From NCBI RefSeq assembly GCF_917563925.1, contig NZ_CAKJTJ010000015.1:1-64000 (forward strand): a stretch of 64,000 nt of DNA, written 5' to 3'. This document shows, piece by piece, positions 50,434 to 60,137 of the stretch. A program made the translations under genes and the position numbers. How positions within the stretch are numbered: position 1 is the stretch's first letter; each line of letters begins with the position of its first letter. This DNA comes from Sutcliffiella rhizosphaerae (lineage in GTDB: Bacteria > Bacillota > Bacilli > Bacillales > Bacillaceae_I). A model generated the notes under the pieces. That model saw only the letters and a program-made list of their open reading frames with translations. It ran no database searches and was not told the origin of the DNA.

Positions 50434-53175
50434 TTATTTTCTTTTTCGATTTTTTGCTTTTAGTAACTGATTCATTCGATCATCTGCAGTCGTTGATTCT
50501 TCCTTAGCTATTGTTTCTTTTTGCATTATTTTTTTAGGCAAGTCAATGTTCGGTTCTTCTCTTTGTGTGGTTTGTTTTGCTTTATGCATCCTTTTAGGTT
50601 TTAGTTTTGTTGCAGAATGAATGTTCTTTTTTGCTTTCTCTGTATTTTTACGGAAAGTAAAAGAGAATAACCCAAATCTGCGGATAAATATTTCGAAGAT
50701 AAACAAGAAGAACGCAAGGATAACAAATGGAATCCATACATTTTGACTTGTATAAAGATTTTTGTGCCAAGGTCTAAAAGCATCTTGTGGCTGCTCTAAC
50801 ATTTGTCCGTTCATGTTACTACTTAATGTTTCAAGTAGTTCTGAATTTACAGGACGTTGTTCAAACTCTGTTGAAAATGGGACAACGATTCCACTTTTAA
50901 ACGTTGAAACTACTTCTCCTTCTTCTTCCTGCGTCACATTTAAAAAGTAGATATCTGGTAGGGCGGAAAATTCTAATTCGTACTGTCCAGGACCAACCAT
51001 CTTACTTGAAATATCTTCAATTATTTCTCCTTTATTATTAGAAACTGAAATAGTTAGTGGCAATAGGCTATCATCAGCCGAATCCACCTTCAACGAGACT
51101 TTTCCTCCTTCAATGAATGAAGAGAAAAAATAAGAACCTTTATTGTAGGAGGGAAGTGACCACGTTACCATATCGTTCCAAAAACCAGACCACTCCTCCC
51201 AGCTCGGAAATCCACCGCTCCATGCTCCGGAAACATCAGATGTCCAAGCTATGGAACGACCTAGTCCATAGTTCATTCTCGCAAGAATTGGGTCTTCCTT
51301 TTCACTCTCAATAATCATTTCTGCTCTTGGTTTCAACGTAGTTGCCACATATGCATTCAAAAAAGGAGTTCCATGTTGAAACCTTGAAGACCAAACGTAA
51401 CCACCGTATACAGTTGGTACATGAGGATTATCTTCAATGTAGGTTTTGGTAGTCAATGCCGTTTCTCTTGAGAGAATACTAGGAATGGAAGTGGCATCAT
51501 AAACTTCGTAAAACCTTCCTGTTCCTAAAGTTGCCAACTCCTCCAGAAGATTTAAATCAGCATCCCCTCCAATTGCAACAGTCGAAAGTGTAACATTATT
51601 AGATAACCCTTCATCGATGATTTCATCATAAGCACCATTTGGTGACTGTCCATCTGTCAAAAGAATAATATGTTTTCTTTTAAGATCCATTTCATTCAGC
51701 TGTTGGTATGCTTCTTCAAGCGCCGGATAAATATCCGTCCCTCCACCAAGTGCCGTGGAACGTATTGTATTCATTACTTCTTCTTTATCTTTTATCGGTT
51801 CTGTATCGACTATTTGCCATGACTCGGTATCAAAGGCAATAAAACCAAATGTATCTCCCTCTTTAAGTAGTTCCACTGATCTCGCTGCTGCTTCTTTAGC
51901 AAGATCAAACTTCTCGCCCATCATACTTCCAGATCTGTCCAGAACAATGATTAAACCAAGTGATGGCACCTCTTTTTTTCCTTTAAGATCCATTTCTACT
52001 GGAAGTATACGCTCAACTGGCGTTTTGAAATATCCGCCAAGTCCATAAGATTCATTTCCACCGGTCATAATAAATCCAACACCAAAATCTCTTACCGCTG
52101 TTTCCGTTAACTCCATTTGAGATCCGCTAATTTGATGACCAGATATATTATGGAAAATGATACTTTCATAGTCTAAGAAACCGGAAAGATTGGTTGGAAG
52201 CAATTCCGGCAGTATCCGATCAACATTCCACCCGCTTGAATGAAGAGCCTGATAGACATTTTCTCCCTCTCCTTCTCTATCAACCATTAGTATTTTCGGT
52301 TGACCGGAAACCTGAGTGAGTGCATGTGAAACGTTATTTTCAACGATTTGATCGTCATGAGGGAACACTTCTGCTTTAAATGTGTACATCCCAGGATCGC
52401 TTATTAGAAATTGATAGGTAAATTGATTGGTTCCCTTTGCTACAGCAATCTCTTCCTTTACAATCGTTTCTTCATTTCTAGTGATAATCAAAGTAGCATC
52501 TGTATCATAATTCGACTCTAACAACACTTGTAATGGAACGGTTTCACCTTCAAAACTCATTTGTGGTGTATAGAACGAATTAATGGATACATCTTCTACA
52601 GTTGGTGATTGAAAGGGAATGATATCCAGCTCAATATTACTATCTTTTGCAAATTGGGATTGTCTTAGGCTGTTTCCATTTGTCTCTAAACCATCAGACA
52701 AGAGAACGATCCTACCCTTTTTATTACCTGGTATATAATTTGAAGCGAATTTGATTCCTTCCTCTAAGTTAGTAAATTGAGGTTCATCATTGATGGATAG
52801 CTGTGAAATGGTATCTAGCTCGTTTGTAAATGATTTTTCCAACTTCGGTTTATTAGCAAACGTGACGATACTGTAATGGTCATCTTTATGCTTTCCTTTA
52901 ACTGCTTCATTTACAGCAGACAATATTTCTGTTTCCATGCGTTTTACACTATCTGATTGATCAACTAGAAATACCGTGTGTAAACCCTTAACAGGATATA
53001 GTACCGATGGTACAGTAAGGGCTAATATTAAAAAAAGGTAAACCAGACTTCGAAGGGAAAATATGATATATTCCTTTTTGCCTTTTTTCTTTTTGCTTTT
53101 CCAATAGAGAAGAAGACTAACAATAACAGGTATGACTAATAACAGCATGAGAGGATACTCAATTTGAAATCCCAC
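50434..53175 (-). CDS. Large membrane protein with two VWA domains and a GATase-like domain
   Basis: 913 residues. Two helices at the N-terminus (about 6-25 and 38-60), then a first VWA domain with MIDAS motif DQSDS (72-76), a beta-domain, a GATase1-like segment (PKILMVDREGEGENVYQALHS), a second VWA domain with MIDAS DRSGS (413-417), more beta-domains, one helix near residue 800 (VWIPFVILAFFLFIFEIFI) and a basic tail. The bulk should lie outside the membrane. Start GTG 53175 behind GGGAGGT, overlapping the previous gene by 17 bp. Last gene of an eight-gene operon; VWA proteins of this kind partner MoxR ATPases. Confidence 0.85.
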   Translation of the reverse strand: MGFQIEYPLMLLLVIPVIVSLLLYWKSKKKKGKKEYIIFSLRSLVYLFLILALTVPSVLYPVKGLHTVFLVDQSDSVKRMETEILSAVNEAVKGKHKDDHYSIVTFANKPKLEKSFTNELDTISQLSINDEPQFTNLEEGIKFASNYIPGNKKGRIVLLSDGLETNGNSLRQSQFAKDSNIELDIIPFQSPTVEDVSINSFYTPQMSFEGETVPLQVLLESNYDTDATLIITRNEETIVKEEIAVAKGTNQFTYQFLISDPGMYTFKAEVFPHDDQIVENNVSHALTQVSGQPKILMVDREGEGENVYQALHSSGWNVDRILPELLPTNLSGFLDYESIIFHNISGHQISGSQMELTETAVRDFGVGFIMTGGNESYGLGGYFKTPVERILPVEMDLKGKKEVPSLGLIIVLDRSGSMMGEKFDLAKEAAARSVELLKEGDTFGFIAFDTESWQIVDTEPIKDKEEVMNTIRSTALGGGTDIYPALEEAYQQLNEMDLKRKHIILLTDGQSPNGAYDEIIDEGLSNNVTLSTVAIGGDADLNLLEELATLGTGRFYEVYDATSIPSILSRETALTTKTYIEDNPHVPTVYGGYVWSSRFQHGTPFLNAYVATTLKPRAEMIIESEKEDPILARMNYGLGRSIAWTSDVSGAWSGGFPSWEEWSGFWNDMVTWSLPSYNKGSYFFSSFIEGGKVSLKVDSADDSLLPLTISVSNNKGEIIEDISSKMVGPGQYELEFSALPDIYFLNVTQEEEGEVVSTFKSGIVVPFSTEFEQRPVNSELLETLSSNMNGQMLEQPQDAFRPWHKNLYTSQNVWIPFVILAFFLFIFEIFIRRFGLFSFTFRKNTEKAKKNIHSATKLKPKRMHKAKQTTQREEPNIDLPKKIMQKETIAKEESTTADDRMNQLLKAKNRKRK

Positions 53176-54958
53176 GTCGATATACCTCCCATTCTATTAA
53201 AAGTACGATAAAACCAAGTAAGATAAACAGATGGGAAAATTCTTTTTTGGACATTGCATTTGTTGTCCCCTCTTTTGATCCTTCTGTAGAAATAGTGAAA
53301 GCTTCTTCTGTCTGAATCGTTTTCTCATTATCCGGAAGCATGACATATAATTTTCTTTCTATCTCTTCACTTTCTTGATATTCCTTGAATGTATATAACC
53401 CAGGCTTAAATGGAACCTTTATTGGTTCATCTAGGTTTTGAATAATTGACACTACATTATTTGAGTTGTTTATTATTTCATATTTCTGAGTGTTGGTGCC
53501 TGGAATTATATCCAAAAACTGACCTGGATAATAATAGCCAAGTAATGCCTCTTTTTCAGATAGGTATTGAATCGCATGATAGATAAATAATGGAAATCCT
53601 GTGTGAAGTGGCCAATCACTGACAGACAAGTCAAACAATACAATTATGGTAGGTGTTCCTTCGAACATACCACTAAGAATCAATGGGGTTTCACCGCTTT
53701 TCGCTACAACTTCCAACCCTTCAAAAAGCTCAGTTGATATGGCACTTTCGATATGAACCTTCTCAAGTTCAACAGATTGAAAAAGTGGACTTGACTGATT
53801 ATAGGTGATATCACCTGTCACATTTTCCTGATTTTCATTTTGGGAAAGAAAAATCAACTTCGGACCTTTTGGCCACTCCTCATCTGGCATCCCTTTTAAT
53901 ACATGAATACCAGCCAGATTTTCATTATTCCCTTCATCTTTAGTTAAATGAATAACATCCTCTCCTGCAATTTCAGCAGCTTTTCTAACAAACGGGTGAA
54001 CATCATTATGTATATAAATAGATGCAGCGTGGTCACTAGATAAAAAAGCATATTGCTCGTTATCCACTTCGTAATGATCATCTGTAACCAGTATAGCTTT
54101 ATATACACTAGCCAAAGGTAATCCTTCTATATAGAAAGTCTTAGTATTTTCCGCCTCTAACTGGTCCACTATCGTTTCTAGGCTATTCCCGTCACCGTCT
54201 TGTATAGTGAGTTCCACCCCTTTTAGTGCTTTCCCCTCATTTTTAATTGTAACTACTCCGATTACGTTATTGTCACGTGTACCCACACCAAACGTATCAA
54301 TTGCTAAATTTTCATTACTTTCCCCTATGTTGTATGCTATAAAGGTCGTATTTTCATGAAAATCTAGGGCCGTATCCTTAGACAAAAAATCAGTGAATAA
54401 ATGAATTTGCCCTTCTTCATCTCCCAAAAGATTCTTAGCCATTTCTATTGAATCTAGAAGGTTTGCACCGCCATAAGTAGGATTGAGGTCTGTCACATAG
54501 TTCTGCACTTCTTTTGATGATGTGGACCTTTCTATCAATATTTCTGGTGTCTCAGAAGCATGAATTACAGTAATATGTTGATCATTAACTTTTGCAAGAA
54601 TTTCTTTTGCTTCTTTCTTAGCCAGCTCAAGTCTTGTAACTTCACCCTCTTTTGCAGTCATGGAAGCTGAAGTATCCATGATAAAAATAATATGATCTCC
54701 TTTTAATCCATCTTTATTATAAAATGGTTGAGCTAACGTTACTATTAGAAAACAGAGGGCAAGTAATTGAAGGTACAAGAGCAAATGATGCTGGAGCTTT
54801 CTCCACCATGCCTGTGCTTCAAATTCATTCATCCACTCCTGCCAAAGTAGAACTGATGGGATATTTTTTGTTTCGTATTGTTTACGAAAAAAATACATGA
54901 ATATGACTAAAAGTAAAAATACACTGAATAAAAAATATAATGGAGCTGAAAATCCCAT
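53159..54958 (-). CDS. BatA-like membrane VWA protein
   Basis: 599 residues with the N-terminal BatA/aerotolerance layout: two helices (about 5-22 and 50-75) and a VWA domain with MIDAS DTSAS near residue 94. After it come beta-rich domains and a helix at the extreme C-terminus (HLFILLGFIVLLIEWEVY). Domain order matches proteins encoded beside MoxR and DUF58. ATG 54958 and GTG 54967 are both possible starts. Confidence 0.84.
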   Translation of the reverse strand: MGFSAPLYFLFSVFLLLVIFMYFFRKQYETKNIPSVLLWQEWMNEFEAQAWWRKLQHHLLLYLQLLALCFLIVTLAQPFYNKDGLKGDHIIFIMDTSASMTAKEGEVTRLELAKKEAKEILAKVNDQHITVIHASETPEILIERSTSSKEVQNYVTDLNPTYGGANLLDSIEMAKNLLGDEEGQIHLFTDFLSKDTALDFHENTTFIAYNIGESNENLAIDTFGVGTRDNNVIGVVTIKNEGKALKGVELTIQDGDGNSLETIVDQLEAENTKTFYIEGLPLASVYKAILVTDDHYEVDNEQYAFLSSDHAASIYIHNDVHPFVRKAAEIAGEDVIHLTKDEGNNENLAGIHVLKGMPDEEWPKGPKLIFLSQNENQENVTGDITYNQSSPLFQSVELEKVHIESAISTELFEGLEVVAKSGETPLILSGMFEGTPTIIVLFDLSVSDWPLHTGFPLFIYHAIQYLSEKEALLGYYYPGQFLDIIPGTNTQKYEIINNSNNVVSIIQNLDEPIKVPFKPGLYTFKEYQESEEIERKLYVMLPDNEKTIQTEEAFTISTEGSKEGTTNAMSKKEFSHLFILLGFIVLLIEWEVYRRGISN

Positions 54959-54963
54959 TCCTA

Positions 54964-55827
54964 TCACCTAATCCACCCTTTTGTGGTCATCCTGTTAAAT
55001 AATATATCTTCTACTTTTTCACCTGTATGACAAGAGATATAGGATATCCCACGTTCAAAGCAAAAATTCTCCAAAATCTCTATTCTTCTCTTCATCTTTT
55101 CTAAATAGCTTTTACGTGCATAATCAGATACAGTCACATTCACTTCCTGATTTGTTTCACTATCAACCAACATAAAATCGCCTTCAAAACTTGGAGAAAA
55201 TTCATCTTCATCTAAAACTTGAAGTAGATACACATTTTGTTTGTTTGCCTGGATTAGTTTTAGAGAATGAATAACAGTATCAAGAGGTTCCATCAAATCA
55301 GTAATTACAATGGATACACTAGATTTTCTTTGCAAGTATTCGCCAATAGCTTCAGAAAATAATAGATTTAAATCCTTAGATGATAGATCACCTACATACT
55401 GCATCATTCTGTAGAGGTGTGCTTTTCCTTTACGATACAGATAAGGAGGCTCCTGTCCATGGACACCTATGATGGATACCCTATCATCATTACTAAGTGT
55501 TAAGTAACCAAAAGCTGCAGTTAATGTCTTTGCTAATTTCCACTTTTCATTCGAGATGGTCATTGATTTGGTGCAATCCAAGTATATTGCAGCGGTTAAC
55601 TCTTGTTCATCTAAATATCTTTTAATATAATGTTTTTGTGTACGAGCATAAATGTTCCAGTCAATTTGCCTTAAATCATCACCTTGTTCATACATTCTGT
55701 AATCGGAAAAATCATGAGAAGCTCCAAACCGAGTTGATTTCCGAGTACCTTTATGCCAACTTCTTTTTAAATTTCCTACTTGAAGTGTGTACGCTTGTAA
55801 CTGCTTGGTTAACGTTGCATTTAACAT
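54964..55827 (-). CDS. DUF58 domain protein
   Basis: 287-residue cytosolic protein of the DUF58 type, which follows MoxR in most bacteria. The signature is GDDLRQIDWNIYARTQKHYIKRYLDEQE, followed by a VWA-like core with DCTKS in place of a full MIDAS and VSIVITDLMEP. It is 4 bp after the MoxR gene. Likely a partner that links the AAA+ ring to the VWA proteins. Confidence 0.88.
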   Translation of the reverse strand: MLNATLTKQLQAYTLQVGNLKRSWHKGTRKSTRFGASHDFSDYRMYEQGDDLRQIDWNIYARTQKHYIKRYLDEQELTAAIYLDCTKSMTISNEKWKLAKTLTAAFGYLTLSNDDRVSIIGVHGQEPPYLYRKGKAHLYRMMQYVGDLSSKDLNLLFSEAIGEYLQRKSSVSIVITDLMEPLDTVIHSLKLIQANKQNVYLLQVLDEDEFSPSFEGDFMLVDSETNQEVNVTVSDYARKSYLEKMKRRIEILENFCFERGISYISCHTGEKVEDILFNRMTTKGWIR

Positions 55828-55831
55828 GCCA

Positions 55832-56839
55832 CTACCTACCAGTCATGGACTTATCAATATGTTGGATTACATCTTCCAAAATAGCATCTTCTTTAATGCC
55901 TGTTGCTTCCCCTTCAAAATTAAGGAATAGTCGGTGACGAAGAACTGGTATTGCTGCATGCTTAATGTCTCCTTTGGATACATGAAAACGTCCGGCACAA
56001 AATGCTCTTGCTTTTGCTACTCTTATTAAACTTTGAACTCCACGAGGGCCAACCCCATATCTTACATATTTTCTAACCATTTCACTTGATAGTTCTTGGT
56101 CAGGATGAGTTGCCATTACAAGGTTTACCGTATAGTCAAGTAAATCCTGAGAAACAAGCACTTCTTTAACTGCAAGCTGAATTTTTTGCATAGAATCAGT
56201 GTCTAGTAAGCTCTTAACTTGATAAGACTCCGTACCGGTTGTTCTTTTTATGATTTCATACAACTCTTCCTTTTTTGGGTATCCCATATGAATTTTCAAT
56301 AGAAAACGGTCCATCTGCGCCTCAGGCAATGGATAAGTTCCTTCCATATCTACTGGGTTTTGGGTAGCAAGGACAAAGAATGGCGCAGATACCTTTCTTG
56401 TCTCCCCCATAATAGTAACTGTTTTCTCTGCCATCGCTTCCAAAAGGGAACTTTGTGTTTTTGGAGTTGCACGATTTATTTCATCCGCAAGGACAATATT
56501 TGAAAATATCGGACCTTCATGAAACACAAAGGATTGCTTGCCATTATCATGAATTTCTATCATTTTCGTACCTGTAATATCAGAAGGCATTAGATCTGGT
56601 GTAAATTGAATTCTGGCAAAATCAAAATTCAATACTTCTGAAATAGTCCGAATTAACATCGTTTTCCCGACCCCTGGCATCCCCTCAAGGAGTGCATGCC
56701 CCTCTGAGAGCATAGCCCAAAGCACCTGCTCAATAATTTCCTCCTGACCAACAATTACTTGACCAATTTCCTCTTTTATTTCTACTAAAATATGTTGAAA
56801 ATGTTTTAGTTGTTGTTCTTTTTCTTCTAAACTAATCAT
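55832..56839 (-). CDS. MoxR-type AAA+ ATPase
   Basis: 335 residues. Walker A GMPGVGKT (53-60), Walker B VLADEINRATPKTQ, sensor 1 FVLATQNPVDMEGTYPLPEAQMDRF, and a C-terminal lid. MoxR ATPases act as chaperones that use VWA proteins to insert cofactors or remodel complexes. The start directly touches the stop of the upstream coiled-coil gene, so the two are made together. Confidence 0.92.
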   Translation of the reverse strand: MISLEEKEQQLKHFQHILVEIKEEIGQVIVGQEEIIEQVLWAMLSEGHALLEGMPGVGKTMLIRTISEVLNFDFARIQFTPDLMPSDITGTKMIEIHDNGKQSFVFHEGPIFSNIVLADEINRATPKTQSSLLEAMAEKTVTIMGETRKVSAPFFVLATQNPVDMEGTYPLPEAQMDRFLLKIHMGYPKKEELYEIIKRTTGTESYQVKSLLDTDSMQKIQLAVKEVLVSQDLLDYTVNLVMATHPDQELSSEMVRKYVRYGVGPRGVQSLIRVAKARAFCAGRFHVSKGDIKHAAIPVLRHRLFLNFEGEATGIKEDAILEDVIQHIDKSMTGR

Positions 56840-58351
56840 TTAATCAGCTCCTTTAGGCTCCACTTCACTGAAATATTGCTTGACGATATTTTCTAGACGT
56901 GATGGTAGTTGCATTCTTTCCAATGCTTCCCGATTGGTCCTTTCGTAAGAGGAGTATATTTCCTCATAAGGCCGTGCTACTCCCTTTAATGTTGGAGAAT
57001 CAGGAGCATCCTCATATTCAGACTCACCTTCTCCTGTTTGCCCTCCATCGGATTCCGTGTGATTATTTCCATCAATATGAGAAGGAACAGTAAAACTTTG
57101 CTCGCCAACCCCTGTCCCAGCTCCTTGTCCACCACCTTGACCCTGACCTTGACCTTGACCCTGGCCTTGACCCTGGCCTTGACCCTGGCCTTGACCTTGA
57201 CCTTGGCCTTGCCCCTGACCTTGTCCTTGTCCTTGTCCTTGTCCTTGGCCTTGACTTTGGGAAGATTGATTGGTATTTGACAAGCTTAATTTAGATGGAT
57301 CCAAACTCGCTGCCGTCATGTTATTATACATACTAATAGATGCTTGATGGAGCAAATCATGCATTTGCTCCATACTAGAAAGACTCTCCAATTCTTTAAA
57401 AAGGTTTTCAAGTTCTTCCAGCATTGCCGCTAGTTCTTCTTCCAGTAATTTATCTAAATCAATCTCTTGATCGGCCAATAATTCTTCAATTAGCTCTTCT
57501 ATTTCATCTTTTTCATCCTTTGAAAGATTTTCAAGTCGCGAATCCATATCATTTAATTTTTTTTCCAGTTCTTCAAAATTTCCATCTAGAAAAAGGTTCG
57601 CCAAAGAATTTTCAGGTTGGTCTTTGGCAAGTTTTTTTAATTCCTCTTCTTTCTCCTTCAATTCTTGAAGCTTCTCATTTAACTCATTTTCTTTTTTCAT
57701 CAGTTCTTGTAATACTTCGTCTGCATTCACTTTATCTTGAAGTTCTTTTAACTCTTCCAGCTCTTCTTTTAATCCTTTATCCTCTTTAAGATTTTCTGCT
57801 TCTTTTTGTAAATCATCTACCGTTTCACTTATTATTTCTCGTTCTTTTTCTACTGCCTGCGCTTCTTCCATCCTGCTGTTAGGGAACAGAATTGAGCCAA
57901 TGGCAAGGCAGACTGTCAAAAAAGAGGTAAGGATTAATTTAGGATAAAAGTGAGGAAGCTTTGCAGTTTTGATAATATCTTCTTTAGCTTGCAATTTTGA
58001 AACGGTATCTTTACGTTGAAGTTGTGCGACTAAGGAAGTATCTTCCACATAATTTAATGTTGTTGTTAACCTGTCTTCTTCTAAAAAACGATCGGAAAAT
58101 CTCGCAGCATCCCAAGTGGAGGGAAGTTTTCGCAAATAGAACAATATGGCAACAGTAAAAACTACTCCACATGTCCAATAAGCCTTTTCCAATAAATATG
58201 GAGTAACTATTATTCTTGCGATTACCATTACCATCAAGAACGAAATACTTGCTGCCATTAAAGCAACTTGAGCCTGTTTTGAGAGCTTTTGATACCTCAA
58301 TTTCTTTCTGATTGAAAGCAGAAAACGAATAATTCTATCTTTTTCACTCAT
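56840..58351 (-). CDS. Membrane coiled-coil protein with Gly-Gln repeat
   Basis: 503 residues. Two to three helices at about 28-75 and 135-155, then a long Glu/Lys/Leu coiled-coil (about 165-320), a run of 19 Gly-Gln dipeptides (about residues 366-405), an acidic linker, and a conserved-looking tail with YEEIYSSYERTNREALERMQ and IVKQYFSEVEP. The layout resembles DUF4175-like proteins beside MoxR/VWA genes in other phyla. The coiled-coil could span between the ABC exporter and the VWA proteins. Function unknown. Confidence 0.8.
   Translation of the reverse strand: MSEKDRIIRFLLSIRKKLRYQKLSKQAQVALMAASISFLMVMVIARIIVTPYLLEKAYWTCGVVFTVAILFYLRKLPSTWDAARFSDRFLEEDRLTTTLNYVEDTSLVAQLQRKDTVSKLQAKEDIIKTAKLPHFYPKLILTSFLTVCLAIGSILFPNSRMEEAQAVEKEREIISETVDDLQKEAENLKEDKGLKEELEELKELQDKVNADEVLQELMKKENELNEKLQELKEKEEELKKLAKDQPENSLANLFLDGNFEELEKKLNDMDSRLENLSKDEKDEIEELIEELLADQEIDLDKLLEEELAAMLEELENLFKELESLSSMEQMHDLLHQASISMYNNMTAASLDPSKLSLSNTNQSSQSQGQGQGQGQGQGQGQGQGQGQGQGQGQGQGQGQGQGQGQGGGQGAGTGVGEQSFTVPSHIDGNNHTESDGGQTGEGESEYEDAPDSPTLKGVARPYEEIYSSYERTNREALERMQLPSRLENIVKQYFSEVEPKGAD
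57137..57253 (-). repeat. Hexamer tandem repeat encoding (Gly-Gln)19
   Basis: About 19.5 six-base units on the coding strand of the form CAR-GGN (CAA/CAG then GGT, GGC, GGA or GGG). Third positions vary along the array: four CAAGGA units in a row at one end, CAAGGC-CAGGGT pairs in the middle. Confidence 0.92.
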
Positions 58352-58359
58352 AGATACAT

Positions 58360-59205
58360 CTATCCTTTTCTTGGCTTCATATTTGGTCGTAGCTTTTTAA
58401 TGCTAAGTAATATTAGTAAAACTGTAATTATACTAAAGGAAATAATCATCCCGATTCCTAAATGAGTATTAATTCCTGTGATGCTTGTAAGCTCCATTGC
58501 TGCATAAGGTTCAAACAAGGCAAGTAAAACGCCAAATGGGTTGAACATTGCGACAAAGTAAGGAAGTGGATTTTGTTGTGGGCCTGTTGCTCCGTATTGT
58601 GTAAAATTTATCATAAAAACTGTAATAATCGCTGTTCCCGCCGCTAAGAAGAATGCTACTCCATACGTACATACCATAGCAACAATTGTTTTTCTAATCA
58701 AAGTAGAGAAAAAGACTCCTATACTTCCTAAGGTGACCATCGTCAATAAATATAAACCGAACGTAAGTAGTAAAAGCTTCGGAGAGATTCCTCCAAATAA
58801 AAAGACAATACTATACAGTGGCAAGCTAGAAATAACAATTAATAGTAGAAATGACAAAGATGAAACGAGTTTACTGATAATAATACTTGCCGAAGACTGT
58901 TGAGTTGTAAGTAGTATATTTAAAGTTTGTTTCTCTCGCTCACTGCTTATTATTCCAGCAGTTAGTCCTGGGGTCATGAAGAATATCAATGCTAGTTGGA
59001 CAAAGGCTAAAATCATAAACATGTTCTTACTGTTTTCTGGTCGGAACATTCCCATTGATTGATACCTTGTCTCCATATAGATATAAAATAGTGCAATTAA
59101 TCCTAAAACACCAAGGTAAAACAATATCCCTAAATAGCTTTTAAAGCTTCGGAATCTAAGTTTAAATTCTTTATTAAGCATTGGGTTTATTATTTGTGCT
59201 TTCAT
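58360..59205 (-). CDS. ABC transporter permease (ABC-2 type)
   Basis: 281-residue integral membrane protein with six hydrophobic helices, of the ABC-2/GldF-like type: KEFKLRFRSFKSYLG at the start, then SSEREKQTLNILLTTQQS after helix two. Its start codon shares one base with the stop of the ATPase gene. Likely exporter half, or a mechanical membrane platform. Confidence 0.87.
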   Translation of the reverse strand: MKAQIINPMLNKEFKLRFRSFKSYLGILFYLGVLGLIALFYIYMETRYQSMGMFRPENSKNMFMILAFVQLALIFFMTPGLTAGIISSEREKQTLNILLTTQQSSASIIISKLVSSLSFLLLIVISSLPLYSIVFLFGGISPKLLLLTFGLYLLTMVTLGSIGVFFSTLIRKTIVAMVCTYGVAFFLAAGTAIITVFMINFTQYGATGPQQNPLPYFVAMFNPFGVLLALFEPYAAMELTSITGINTHLGIGMIISFSIITVLLILLSIKKLRPNMKPRKG

Positions 59206-60137
59206 TATTCCACACCCTTTGTAATTTCTAAAAAGATGTCTTCTAAATTGGACTCTTCCTGACTCAAACTAAGAATTTTTACACCTGCATCCAATGCGTC
59301 TTTAAGGAGGTTCACTTGTTCCTCATCTGTTCCCGCGTAGGAGAACGATAGAAGATTTTCTTTTTGTTCACTAACTTGTAAGTTAGTGATTTTCGGATTA
59401 TCCTCGAAGTAAGCAAAGGCGGTTTCAATATTTTGATATATTAATACACGTAAAACTTTGTTGGCTTGTAGCTGCTTATGAATCTCTTCTACTCGACCTG
59501 TTGCTACTAACTTTCCTCCATTGATTACACCTATTTCATCGCACATTTCTGCTAATTCCGGAAGTATATGAGAAGAAATCATAATGGTTTTCCCCATACT
59601 TTTTAATTCCCGAAGAATTTCTCGCATTTCGATTCTTGCTCTTGGATCTAATCCAGATGCTGGTTCATCTAATATTAATACTTCTGGGTCATGAATAAGT
59701 GCTCTTGCAAGGCAAAGTCTTTGTTTCATTCCTCTAGATAATACATCGACATAGGTATCTTTCTTTTCTGTAAGGTTGACAAGCTCTAGTAGTTGCGGAA
59801 TAAGCTTTTGTCTTTCATCGTATGATATACCGTAACTCGCCCCATAAAAATCAAGGTATTCATCTGTTTTAAACTGATCATAAACTCCAAAAAAATCTGG
59901 CATATAACCGATAAATTTACGTACCATTTTTGGATTTTTCGTCACATCAAAACCGTTTATTAAAGCTGTGCCAGATGTCGGAGCTAGTAGTGTGGAAAGA
60001 ATGGAAAAGGTTGTCGACTTTCCAGCACCGTTATGCCCGACAAATCCAAACACTGTACCCTTGTTAACTTTTAAATTTAATGAATCCAATGCAGTGAATT
60101 TACCGTATTTCTTAGTAAGATTTATCGTTTCAATCAT
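59205..60137 (-). CDS. ABC transporter ATP-binding protein
   Basis: 310 residues: Walker A GHNGAGKSTT, signature VLSRGMKQR (unusual Arg for Gly, as in GldA-like ATPases), Walker B VLILDEPASGLDP, H-loop ISSHIL, and a C-terminal DUF4162-like extension of about 80 residues. Overlaps the upstream gene by 4 bp and the permease by 1 bp. Confidence 0.92.
   Translation of the reverse strand: MIETINLTKKYGKFTALDSLNLKVNKGTVFGFVGHNGAGKSTTFSILSTLLAPTSGTALINGFDVTKNPKMVRKFIGYMPDFFGVYDQFKTDEYLDFYGASYGISYDERQKLIPQLLELVNLTEKKDTYVDVLSRGMKQRLCLARALIHDPEVLILDEPASGLDPRARIEMREILRELKSMGKTIMISSHILPELAEMCDEIGVINGGKLVATGRVEEIHKQLQANKVLRVLIYQNIETAFAYFEDNPKITNLQVSEQKENLLSFSYAGTDEEQVNLLKDALDAGVKILSLSQEESNLEDIFLEITKGVE

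Noticed and set aside
57137-57253. CRISPR array
   Set aside because: The units are 6 bp, lack spacers and encode Gly-Gln in frame.
57038-57280. 80-codon + strand frame rich in Leu and Thr
   Set aside because: It is the antisense of the Gly-Gln repeat and coiled-coil gene; a six-base repeat gives open frames on both strands.
57424-57789. 121-codon + strand frame
   Set aside because: Antisense of the Glu/Lys-rich coiled-coil region; no ribosome site.
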